DNA of 64,000 bases from Antrihabitans auranticaus (lineage in GTDB: Bacteria > Actinomycetota > Actinomycetes > Mycobacteriales > Mycobacteriaceae), in NCBI RefSeq assembly GCF_016481275.1, contig NZ_JAEMNW010000005.1:186001-250000 (forward strand), read 5' to 3'. Each line of letters begins with the position of its first letter. Positions within the stretch are counted from its first letter, which is position 1. This document shows, one piece after another, positions 38,629-47,328 of this stretch. A program made the position numbers and the translations under genes. The notes beneath the pieces were generated by a model. The model saw only the letters and a list, made by a program, of their open reading frames with translations, was not told the origin of the DNA and searched no databases.

Positions 38629-41600
38629 AGCGGCGGCATCCACGCCGTCTGGATCAGGCCAGTTCCGGAGCGGGACACGAGAATTCCCCGACCCGCCGGC
38701 ATCGGACTCGGCCGAGCTGTACCGATCAGGTTGCCTTCGTCGCGACTTCCGCTCATCACGAGCCCGCCCGGCGAGGTGTCACGCATCCGCGCGATCACGG
38801 GTTCGTACATCGCCCGCGCTGCACCACCGGACCGACGCGCAACGATCACATGGAATCCGAGATCTTTACCGAGCGGCAGGTACTCGATGAGCGGTGCCAA
38901 CGGATTGACACCCGCGGACGACACCAGGTCGTAGTCGTCGATCACGACGTAGATGTCCGGACCCGTCCACCACGACCGCTCGCGCAACTGCTGCTGCGTG
39001 ACATCGGCCGGCGGTACACGGCTCGCGAGGATCCCCGCGAGCTCGCCCATCATCGTCGAGAGCGAAGATGCAACCGGCGCATAGCCTCCCATGTGCCGCG
39101 TGTCGAACGCGCCGAGCATCGTCCGGCGGAGGTCGCCCATGATGATCTTCACCTGATGCGAGCCGTTGGAGGCGATCAGGCCGGCACAGATCGTGCGCAG
39201 CAATGAGGTCTTGCCGCACTCGACGTCGCCGATGATCAAGAAATGGGTCTGTTCGGCGAAGTCGATGTACGCGGGAGCCAGTCCTGCTTCGTCGAGTCCG
39301 ATCGGAATTCGGAAGTTTTTCTGAGCGCGGTCGAGCTGAGCAGGCCAGCCACCGGCGTTGTGTAGCAGTTCTTCTCGCGTCAAACGCTGTGGCAGCATCC
39401 GGACCGGCGGTGCAGGCCTGCCCCTGGTGGCGGCGGAAATCGCGGCAACGGCGTGCGCAACGCCGTCGCGAAGATCTTCGACGGTCGACCGCCCGTCCAC
39501 ACGCGGAACCGCCGTCAGCAGGTGGAGCGACTCGCGCGTGATGCCGCGCCCCGGCCTGCCCTCCGGTACAAGCATCCCCACTCTGCGGCCCAAGTCCGAG
39601 TCCGAGGGATCGCCGAGGCGAAGCTCGATCCGGGTGCCCAACTGGTCCTTGAGTGCGGGGCGTACCTCACCCCAACGTGCACAGGCGATGACGACGTGCA
39701 CGCCGTAGGACAAACCTTGGACGCCGAGGTTCGTGATGTCCTGCTCGAGCAGGTCGAAGTCCTGGCGGATGCTGCCGAAACCGTCGATGACCAGGAACGC
39801 GTCGCCGAACAGGTCCTCGGCAACGCCCGCGGCAGCTGTGCCCGGCGCGGGGTCTTGCGCTCGTAGGCGACGGAAGTCGGCCATCGACTCGACCCCGAGT
39901 TGGCGGAAGCGCTCCTCTCGGCGCCGGATGATCGTCGTCATCTCGGCAACGGTCCGCCGCACACGATCTGCGTCGAGCCGGTTCGCAACCGACCCCACAT
40001 GCGGAAGCGCTTCCAGCCCAGCCAAAGTGCCACCACCGAAGTCGAGGCAATAGAACTGCACCTGCTCGGGCGAATGGGTCATCGCCATCGACAGCACGAG
40101 TGTGCGCAACGCGGTCGACTTACCCGACTGCGGACCGCCGACGATCGCAACGTTTCCCTTGGACCCGGACAGGTCGACGACCAACGGATCTCGCCGCTGA
40201 TCGAAGGGCCGGTCGATGATCCCGATCGGAGTGCGCAGCGTGGACATTCGCGGAGTCGGCTCGACCAGGACCGACCGCGGTAGCAGCTGATCGAGTGTTT
40301 CCGGCTCGTCCAGCGGCGGCAGCCAGATCTCGTGAGCGGGGTTGCCGCGGCCGCGGATCCGGTCGACGACGACCTGCATCGTGGTCGGGCCGTCGGCACT
40401 GTCGTCGGCAGGAGCGGAGTCGACCTCGGCCGGTGCCGGATCGTCTGTCCGGTCGATTGCCACGAGCGCGGCCGTGAACATCCGCGACGTGATGTCGACC
40501 TGCGTTCCCCCGACACCGGTGCTCTCGCGTGCAACGCGTCCGACATACGCGCCGGACACGTAGGCACCCCGGAACCGCTGGATCTCGGACGCGTCGGAGC
40601 GCAGATATCCGGCACCGGGGTTCGCGGGCAGGTGATACGCGTCAGGCACACCCAGAACTGTTCGAGATTCGTTGGCGGAGAACGTCTTCAGGCCGATTCG
40701 GTAGGACAGGTGACTGTCGAGCCCGCGCAGCCGACCCTCGTCGAGTCGCTGACTGGCGAGGAGCAGGTGCATGTGCAGCGACCGGCCCAAGCGCCCGATC
40801 GCGACGAAGAGATCAGCGAATTCCGGCTGTTGACTGAGCAATTCGGAGAACTCGTCGATAACGACGAACAGCGCGGGCAGCGGGTCCAGATCCGCGCCGG
40901 CCGCGCGGGCCTTCTCGTAGTCCGACACATTCGCGAAGTTCCCGGCCGCGCGCAGCAGTTCCTGCCTGCGGTTCATTTCGCCGGCCAGCGCGTCTTTCAT
41001 GCGGTCGACGAGCGCAGATTCTTCTTCGAGGTTGGTGATCACGGCCGCCACGTGCGGGGCGGCGTCGAGCCCCAAAAACGTTGCGCCACCCTTGAAGTCG
41101 ACGAGCACAAGGTTGAGTTGGTCCGGCGAATGCGTCGCGAGGAGCCCGAGTACGAGGGTTCGCAGAAACTCCGACTTGCCCGATCCGGTCGCGCCGATGC
41201 AGAGCCCATGCGGACCCATACCGTTCTCGGCAGCCTCTTTAAGGTCGATCTCGACGGGCGTGCCGTCTGCTGCGAGGCCGATCGGTACGCGCAGCCGCTC
41301 TCTACCTACTCGGGTCCGCCAGGCGTGGTCCGGGTTGAGCAGACCGACGTCTCCGAGCCCGAGCAACTGCCCCCACGACGAGATCGAATCACCCTCGTCG
41401 ACCACCTCTGCACCCCGGCGCGGCGCCGCCCGGTACGGCGCGAGCCGCCGCGCCGCGGTCTGCGCTTGGTGAATCGTCAGCGAATCGACCGCCGCGAAGG
41501 ACTCGACGCCCATCCCGCTACGAGCACCCAGCTCGCCGCCCTCGACGACCAGTTGCAGGCCGCGTGTCGTCGCCAGGCGCCGCGCGTAACCACACAGGTC

Positions 41601-42641
41601 GATCACCGTCACCGAATCGACACCGCCGTCGTTGACCACGTCGGTATCCGGAGTCTCCAGAATTCCGCCGTCGACGACGATGACGATCTGCGCGACACCG
41701 GCCTGCGGTGGGGCGCTGCGCGAGTATTTGCTTCGCATGAGCAGAGCGGAGCCCAGCGCAGCGTTCAGTTCGGTGATTGAGCCGTACAGCATGCGCTGCG
41801 TGCCCACTCCGTCGACGGCCTCCGGATGCTGGGAGTGCGGCAACCATTTCGCCCAGTCCCATTCCCGCGCCGTATCGGGCCCGCACACGATCGCGACCTG
41901 CAATTGATCGGGACCGTGAAACGTCGCGAGCGCAATCAGCATGGCGCGCACCATCCCCCGGGCACTCTCGCGGTCCCCGTCGAGGGCGATCGCGGCAAAC
42001 CCGCGCAGCGACACTGCGGTCGGCAGATCGGGAAGCACCGAATGGGCCCTGACGAAGCGCCGCAAAGACACCGCCGCAACGGGCTCCAGCTCCTCGACCG
42101 GGCCTGTTTCCGGCGCGACCAAACGGGTTGCGAGCCGCTGACTGCCGCGCCCGACGCGCACATGGCAGTAGTCCACGTCGGTGACCCGGCGTTCCCACAT
42201 CCGGGCCGTGCCGGCGAGCGTCCAGAGCAGCTGCGGATCGGGATGGCTCCACGCCAACGCTTTTCGCTGCTGCTCGCCCACGCTGTAGACATCGCGCCGC
42301 AATTGATCGAGGTAGCGCAGATAGTCTTTGCGGTCCTCGTTCGCCTCGGCGGTCTTGGCACCACCCCCACCACGGCCCTGGCCGGCGAACATACCGACCA
42401 TCGAGAAAAGCATCATCACCGGAAACATCAGGGAATACGGATTCGAACCGATACCGCCGGAGGTGAACATGAACGCGACCATGCCGATCATCGCCACCAC
42501 CATGACAAGCGGCAGCAGCTTCGCCAGCAGGTTGCCCGGCGTCGCGCGCGGTATTTCCGGCGGTGCCTGCAGCGTGACCTCGCCGCCCGGCGACCTCGGT
42601 ACCTCCCGACGCGCTCTGCGCGGAAATCTGACTGTGCTCAT
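38625..42641 (-). CDS. eccC: type VII secretion ATPase EccC (single-chain)
   Basis: Motor ATPase of 1338 residues. Two membrane helices near the N-terminus (about 38-60 and 68-88) are followed by three FtsK/SpoIIIE-type ATPase domains. Their Walker A motifs are GATGSGKSE (about 482), GGPQSGKST (about 836) and GDVECGKTS (about 1137). EccCa and EccCb are fused, as in ESX-4 of M. tuberculosis. The third domain normally binds the substrate's C-terminal signal. The ATG is preceded by a G-rich site (GGGGGAG). Divergent from eccD across 208 bases that must hold both promoters. Confidence 0.97.
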   Translation of the reverse strand: MSTVRFPRRARREVPRSPGGEVTLQAPPEIPRATPGNLLAKLLPLVMVVAMIGMVAFMFTSGGIGSNPYSLMFPVMMLFSMVGMFAGQGRGGGGAKTAEANEDRKDYLRYLDQLRRDVYSVGEQQRKALAWSHPDPQLLWTLAGTARMWERRVTDVDYCHVRVGRGSQRLATRLVAPETGPVEELEPVAAVSLRRFVRAHSVLPDLPTAVSLRGFAAIALDGDRESARGMVRAMLIALATFHGPDQLQVAIVCGPDTAREWDWAKWLPHSQHPEAVDGVGTQRMLYGSITELNAALGSALLMRSKYSRSAPPQAGVAQIVIVVDGGILETPDTDVVNDGGVDSVTVIDLCGYARRLATTRGLQLVVEGGELGARSGMGVESFAAVDSLTIHQAQTAARRLAPYRAAPRRGAEVVDEGDSISSWGQLLGLGDVGLLNPDHAWRTRVGRERLRVPIGLAADGTPVEIDLKEAAENGMGPHGLCIGATGSGKSEFLRTLVLGLLATHSPDQLNLVLVDFKGGATFLGLDAAPHVAAVITNLEEESALVDRMKDALAGEMNRRQELLRAAGNFANVSDYEKARAAGADLDPLPALFVVIDEFSELLSQQPEFADLFVAIGRLGRSLHMHLLLASQRLDEGRLRGLDSHLSYRIGLKTFSANESRTVLGVPDAYHLPANPGAGYLRSDASEIQRFRGAYVSGAYVGRVARESTGVGGTQVDITSRMFTAALVAIDRTDDPAPAEVDSAPADDSADGPTTMQVVVDRIRGRGNPAHEIWLPPLDEPETLDQLLPRSVLVEPTPRMSTLRTPIGIIDRPFDQRRDPLVVDLSGSKGNVAIVGGPQSGKSTALRTLVLSMAMTHSPEQVQFYCLDFGGGTLAGLEALPHVGSVANRLDADRVRRTVAEMTTIIRRREERFRQLGVESMADFRRLRAQDPAPGTAAAGVAEDLFGDAFLVIDGFGSIRQDFDLLEQDITNLGVQGLSYGVHVVIACARWGEVRPALKDQLGTRIELRLGDPSDSDLGRRVGMLVPEGRPGRGITRESLHLLTAVPRVDGRSTVEDLRDGVAHAVAAISAATRGRPAPPVRMLPQRLTREELLHNAGGWPAQLDRAQKNFRIPIGLDEAGLAPAYIDFAEQTHFLIIGDVECGKTSLLRTICAGLIASNGSHQVKIIMGDLRRTMLGAFDTRHMGGYAPVASSLSTMMGELAGILASRVPPADVTQQQLRERSWWTGPDIYVVIDDYDLVSSAGVNPLAPLIEYLPLGKDLGFHVIVARRSGGAARAMYEPVIARMRDTSPGGLVMSGSRDEGNLIGTARPSPMPAGRGILVSRSGTGLIQTAWMPPL

Positions 42642-42849
42642 GTCGAACTCTCCCCCGAAATCGTGCCCATCTCCCGGCCCTGACCAGGACCCCCGCCGTG
42701 CGTGACCGCCCCCGACCTCTGCAAATCCCCTCGCGTCACGCTACCGGCCTCATAGTAGGGGGAAGGTCGGACATGTCGTACAGTTCGTCGAGCAGTATCG
42801 ACTCGGTGCGGGTGGGGCCCCGGACCGACCCGAGTTGGGGGGAACCTTC

Positions 42850-44319
42850 ATGACGCATGCCCGCTTGCAAGACCTGCTGACCGATTCGAGTCCGGGCCGA
42901 GTGCGTGCGCCGGATCTTTGCCGGCTGACGATCCTGGCCGACAAAACCCAGGTCGACCTCGCAGTGCCGGCCGCGGTCCCGGTCGCGCTCTTGATCCCGG
43001 GGATCGTCGACATGATCCGCGGACACGGCAACACCAACGAGTTCGACGACGAACCCGAACAGCAGGAACCCAGCGAATGGGTGCTCGCCAGGGTGGGCCA
43101 GCCACCGTTGTCGTCCACGCTCAGCCTCGGCGAACACGGTGTTCGCGACGGCGAACTGCTACTGCTGGAGACGGCCGACGCGACGGCACCGCCGCCGCTC
43201 TACGACGACATCATGTACAACGTCGCGACCTCGGATATCGCGACGTACCGCCGGTGGACACCAGGCAGCGCGCGGGTGCTCGGCTCGATCCTCGCGGTGC
43301 TCTCGACAGTCGTCGGCTGTTTTGCACTGCTGGGGTCGGGGGCCGGCGACGGCGACATCATCGGCGGCGTGTGCGCGTTGTTCGTCGCACTGCTGTTCCT
43401 GATCGCGGGGACGGTGATCAGCCGCGTCTACGGCGACGCCCGGAGCGCACTCGTGCTGACCGGATGCTCGTTGCCGACCGCCTTCGCAGCGGGTGTGCTG
43501 TTCGTTCCGGAAGACCTGTCGGCCGCGCACCTGCTGCTCGGTACCGTCCTCGCGGGTGCAACAGCGGTCCTTGCGATGCGCGTGAGCGGTGTCGGCCTGA
43601 CCTTGTTCACGGGCGCCGCTCTGATCGCAGCGCTCACCGCCCCCGCTGCGCTCGCCGCACTTCTCACCGATCAGCCGGTTCGCTCGATCTGTGCCGTGCT
43701 GGCCGCAGCAGGGTTGGTCGTTCTCGCACTGGCACCACGCATCTCGATGATGCTCGCCAAGCTGCCCCTGCCGAATGTTCCCGCGCCCGGGACGTCGGTC
43801 GATCCGATGGAGGACGATCCGGCCGACCGCCAGACCATGCCGTCCTTCGTCGAACTGGCCGCGAAATCCGAGCGCGCACGCCAGTACATGACCGGACTCG
43901 TTGCCGCCGCGACGGCAGTGACGGTCGGCAGCTCGCTCGCGACTGCCGATACCGCGATGATCGACGGAATCTATTGGCAGGGAACTGCTCTGGCGGTAGT
44001 GTGCGCTGCCGTCCTGATGTTTCGCGGCCGGACGTATGCGAGTGCGGAGCAGGCAATCACCCTCATGGGGGGCGGCGCCGCGGTTCTCGTCGCACTGCTC
44101 ATCGGTGCTGCGTTCACCGCCGGGCAGTCACTCGCCGTGTTCGGACTGACGATGGTGCTTGCCCTCGCCGGCCTCGTGCTCGGAATTCTCGCCCCGCAGC
44201 GAACCTTCTCACCGCCGCTGCGGCGCGCGGTCGAACTGCTCGAGTACGCGTTCGTCGCGGCTGTGCTGCCGCTGGTGTGCTGGGTCGCGGACCTGTACAC
44301 AGTGGTTCGCGGGCTGTGA
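42850..44319 (+). CDS. eccD: type VII secretion membrane channel protein EccD
   Basis: Protein of 489 residues. A ubiquitin-like YukD domain (about 15-105, CRLTILADKTQVDLAVP) precedes 11 predicted membrane helices (about 125-489). EccD forms the bulk of the membrane pore complex with EccB, EccC and EccE. The ATG at 42850 is set by GGGGGGAA just ahead; an upstream in-frame ATG would overlap this site. The stop overlaps the mycP start in a GTGA. Confidence 0.95.
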   Translation: MTHARLQDLLTDSSPGRVRAPDLCRLTILADKTQVDLAVPAAVPVALLIPGIVDMIRGHGNTNEFDDEPEQQEPSEWVLARVGQPPLSSTLSLGEHGVRDGELLLLETADATAPPPLYDDIMYNVATSDIATYRRWTPGSARVLGSILAVLSTVVGCFALLGSGAGDGDIIGGVCALFVALLFLIAGTVISRVYGDARSALVLTGCSLPTAFAAGVLFVPEDLSAAHLLLGTVLAGATAVLAMRVSGVGLTLFTGAALIAALTAPAALAALLTDQPVRSICAVLAAAGLVVLALAPRISMMLAKLPLPNVPAPGTSVDPMEDDPADRQTMPSFVELAAKSERARQYMTGLVAAATAVTVGSSLATADTAMIDGIYWQGTALAVVCAAVLMFRGRTYASAEQAITLMGGGAAVLVALLIGAAFTAGQSLAVFGLTMVLALAGLVLGILAPQRTFSPPLRRAVELLEYAFVAAVLPLVCWVADLYTVVRGL

Positions 44320-45746
44320 AATCGCTGTCACGCAAGGCAGTTTCGACGTGCGCGGCGGGCATCGTGCTCGTGTCGAGCGCCGCACTCGGGACCGGACCGG
44401 CCCACGCTGACAGGCCACCACCGATCGACGACGGTCGCCGACCTGTGAGTGCACCACCGGCGCCGCCGGAAAAGACCGAACTCAAGCCGCCCTGCAACGA
44501 GAGCACGCCGACCGACGCTGGGCCGACGGTCCCTGTCGCACAACGTGATCTCGATTTTCAGGATGCCTGGCAATTCACGCGCGGCCAGGGCCAACTCGTC
44601 GCGGTGATCGACACCGGTGTCGCCCGGCACACCCGGCTCCCCGGCCTAATCGCGGGCGGCGATTACGTCGGCACTTCGGACGGTACCGAGGACTGCGATA
44701 TTCACGGCACCATCGTTGCCGGCATCATCGGCGCCAGTGCCGTTGCCGATCAGGGCTTTTCGGGTGTCGCACCCGACGCCCAAATCATGTCGATCCGGCA
44801 GTCCAGCGACAAGTATCAGGTCGCGGGCCGGTCCAGCCAGCAGAAGGAAGGCGAGACCGCAGACGGCTACGGAGACATCAATACCCTTGCGTCGGCAATC
44901 GTCTGGGCGGCCGACAGGAATGCGAGCGTGGTCAACATCTCGCTCGTGTCCTGCAAAGCCGGTCCGATCGACGACCGCGGCCTCGGCGCAGCACTTCGCT
45001 ACGCCGTCGAAGAAAAGAACGTCGTCGTCGTGGCGGCAGCCGGAAACAGCGACCGCTGCGAAGCCGGCAATCCCGACCTGGTCGATCCGCTCCAGCCGGA
45101 CGCGGATCCGTGGGACCGCGTCACCACCGTCGTTTCGCCGGCCCGCTACGACAGCTTGGTTCTGACAGTCGGTTCGGTGGATCCGAACGGTTCGCCCTCG
45201 AAGTTCACCGTCCCAGGCCCGTGGGTCGACGTTGCCGCGCCGGGTGAGGCAATCGTCTCGCTGGACCCGAGCAGCCAGGGGCTCGCGAACCGCCGCCGGA
45301 CCACCCAGGCGGAAACTCCGTTCGACGGCACAAGCTTTGCGGCACCGTATGTTTCGGGCACGGTCGCCCTCGTCCGCGCACGGTACCCGCAGCTGACCGC
45401 TAAGCAGGTCATGGACCGCATCGAGGCGACGGCACACGCTCCTGCCGAGGGCTGGAACCCGTACGTCGGCCACGGGATCATCGATCCCTATGCCGCGGTG
45501 ACCGCCGACGTTTCACCCAATGGATTCGTCCAGGCGACGCCGCGGGCGACCCCGTTGCCGCTGCCTGCCGAGGCCGCGGCAGCGCAGCACGGACCGCGCA
45601 ACGTGGCGCTGATCGGCACCGGCATCATCGCGGGACTGCTCGCGCTCGGCGTGCTCGCATCGTTCCCGATCCGGCGCCGCCTTCAGTTCCCGGCCGGAAC
45701 GACTCCGTCGACCGCTGCCGGAGACTCAGGAATCGCACCGTCGTAG
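44316..45746 (+). CDS. mycP: mycosin, membrane-anchored subtilisin-like protease MycP
   Basis: Protein of 476 residues. A signal peptide (about 1-32) leads into a subtilase domain with Asp99 (AVIDTGVARH), His130 (DCDIHGTIVAG), Asn244 (AAAGNSDRC) and Ser340 (DGTSFAAPYVSG), so the catalytic set is complete. The usual glycine before the His is isoleucine. Cys60/Cys127 and Cys213/Cys248 are likely disulfides. A C-terminal helix (about 440-462) anchors it, followed by a basic tail. Mycosins are needed for stability of the ESX membrane complex. GTG start overlapping eccD; the 3' end overlaps convergent eccB by 64 bases. Confidence 0.95.
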   Translation: MKSLSRKAVSTCAAGIVLVSSAALGTGPAHADRPPPIDDGRRPVSAPPAPPEKTELKPPCNESTPTDAGPTVPVAQRDLDFQDAWQFTRGQGQLVAVIDTGVARHTRLPGLIAGGDYVGTSDGTEDCDIHGTIVAGIIGASAVADQGFSGVAPDAQIMSIRQSSDKYQVAGRSSQQKEGETADGYGDINTLASAIVWAADRNASVVNISLVSCKAGPIDDRGLGAALRYAVEEKNVVVVAAAGNSDRCEAGNPDLVDPLQPDADPWDRVTTVVSPARYDSLVLTVGSVDPNGSPSKFTVPGPWVDVAAPGEAIVSLDPSSQGLANRRRTTQAETPFDGTSFAAPYVSGTVALVRARYPQLTAKQVMDRIEATAHAPAEGWNPYVGHGIIDPYAAVTADVSPNGFVQATPRATPLPLPAEAAAAQHGPRNVALIGTGIIAGLLALGVLASFPIRRRLQFPAGTTPSTAAGDSGIAPS

Positions 45747-47164
45747 GCGACGAGTGCCTCACGGCGGCCGAGCGGGCTGCCTGGCGCGAGTAGGGACACG
45801 ATCTGCCACGGCGCCGGTTCGGCAGCGCCCTCGAACCCGAGGGCCTTCGCCGCGTCGGCGTCGACGATGCCGTACCGCACACCGGTGTCCGCGACGAAGA
45901 ACGAGCTGTCCTTGCGCTGGCTGTCGGGCTGGATCCCGGTTGTCTGCACGTACGCCCCGGTGCCCGGATGCAGGTAGACGGCATCGGCCTTGTCCCCCGA
46001 CCCGTCGGCCTGCGCGAGCCTGACCTCTTTCGCCGAACCCGAAATGGGCAACGCGCGCCCTGCCGTCACCGTGACGTCCGCGAGGGCAGCCGACCGGTTC
46101 GATTCGGCACCGCTCACAGGCTGCCAGGTCAGGCAACTCACCGGATTGTCCCCGGTTTCCAGCGGTGCGGGAACGGTTTCCGGATAGGTCGCCACCGGGA
46201 GGGTGTTCACGTGGGGGGCGTCGGCGACGAGATCCGGTGGTACGCGGGCGATTTCGGCAGAGACCGAGTCGTCGAACCGAATCAGTTCCATCGTTGCCGA
46301 ACTGACGCGCTGGATACCGTCGGTAAGCAGGACGTAATACTCGGCCGATTCGCCGCGTGTCGATTGCACGACCGAGCCGACCAGCTGGCCCTGCATGTCG
46401 TAGCTCGGCCGGGTTCGCGCTCCTGCGATGGCGGGTGGCGTGATCGCCGGAGCAGCAGGGATCGCATTCAGCAAGCCCGCGCTGATCGGTCGTGGCGTCC
46501 GGCCCTCCAGGGCGAGCGCCGCAACCAGCGCACGATTGTTCGTGTCGATCTGCGCGCGCTTGCCGTCGTAGACCAAATAGGTGGTCCCGTCCCCGCTGCG
46601 CACCAAAAGCGCACGACCGGCTCCGAGTTCGGAGATTCCCTCGCCGCGTTCCGGCTCGCCCACGATCACCGACGTGGTGATTGCGAGGCTGCCGTCGATC
46701 GCAATGGAATCGCACACGGTCCACGCCCTGCCGCTGCCGGCACTGTCGTACGGGAGCGCGGACGGTGCGCCGGGAATCCCGACGAGCGAACCGCGCGAAC
46801 GCTTCTCGATCTCCGATTCCTTGACTATTGCGGGCTTGGCCGCGGCACCCGTGATCAGCCGCGCCGATGCGAGGTTCATGACCGGATGCAGGGTGTCGCC
46901 GATGACGACGAACATCGCACCGGAGTCCTTGCCGACCACGATCTTGTTGTCGCCGATTTTGTCCTGCGGCCGGATGAGGGCCAAGATCCCGCATGCGGCG
47001 AGCGCCAGAATCGCAATGATCGCGCCAACCATCAGCGCACGCGACTGCGACCGCATCGGGTCGTGCAACATGCGGACGTCCCTGCGCACAAGCGCGTGTT
47101 CCATCCGCCGAACCAAGAACCGATAGCCGCTCACTTGCCATTTCGTCGTCGGCTGTGCAGGCAT
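45683..47164 (-). CDS. eccB: type VII secretion protein EccB
   Basis: Protein of 493 residues. The cytoplasmic N-terminus has the family phrase TTKWQVSGYRFLVRRMEHALVRRD split over residues 6-29; one membrane helix lies at about 42-64; the rest is the large periplasmic domain with repeated beta modules. EccB with EccC, EccD and EccE builds the membrane complex. It is transcribed away from eccE and toward mycP, and its last 64 bases lie on the opposite strand of the mycP 3' end. The leader contains 20-base tandem repeats (47171-47220). Confidence 0.95.
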   Translation of the reverse strand: MPAQPTTKWQVSGYRFLVRRMEHALVRRDVRMLHDPMRSQSRALMVGAIIAILALAACGILALIRPQDKIGDNKIVVGKDSGAMFVVIGDTLHPVMNLASARLITGAAAKPAIVKESEIEKRSRGSLVGIPGAPSALPYDSAGSGRAWTVCDSIAIDGSLAITTSVIVGEPERGEGISELGAGRALLVRSGDGTTYLVYDGKRAQIDTNNRALVAALALEGRTPRPISAGLLNAIPAAPAITPPAIAGARTRPSYDMQGQLVGSVVQSTRGESAEYYVLLTDGIQRVSSATMELIRFDDSVSAEIARVPPDLVADAPHVNTLPVATYPETVPAPLETGDNPVSCLTWQPVSGAESNRSAALADVTVTAGRALPISGSAKEVRLAQADGSGDKADAVYLHPGTGAYVQTTGIQPDSQRKDSSFFVADTGVRYGIVDADAAKALGFEGAAEPAPWQIVSLLAPGSPLGRREALVAYDGAIPESPAAVDGVVPAGN

Positions 47165-47170
47165 AATCCC

Positions 47171-47220
47171 TCCCCCGAGCCTTGCTCATCTCCCCCGAGC
47201 CGCGCTCATCTCCCCCGGTC
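47171..47220 (-). repeat. tandem 20-base repeats in the eccB leader
   Basis: Units 47171-47190 and 47191-47210 are identical at 18 of 20 bases, and a third partial unit follows (47211-47220). On the eccB strand each unit carries GGGGGA followed by GATGAGC, so the true ribosome site of eccB (GGGGGAGGGATT before ATG) is the last of three copies. The first extra ATG would encode only MSAARGR. Confidence 0.85.
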
Positions 47221-47328
47221 ACAGTACAGTTCGGGCAGCGTGTGCTGCGCAGGCCATGGTTTGCGGGGGACGACAGCTGCGCCGCAACGGAGAAGAACGT
47301 ACCGATCGGAAAGTACCTCGGGGGAGCA

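Noticed and set aside
47182-47328. N-terminal extension of EccE by 49 codons
   Set aside because: The extension has no family similarity, lies across the eccB leader repeats, and the ATG at 47329 has the GGGGGAG site.
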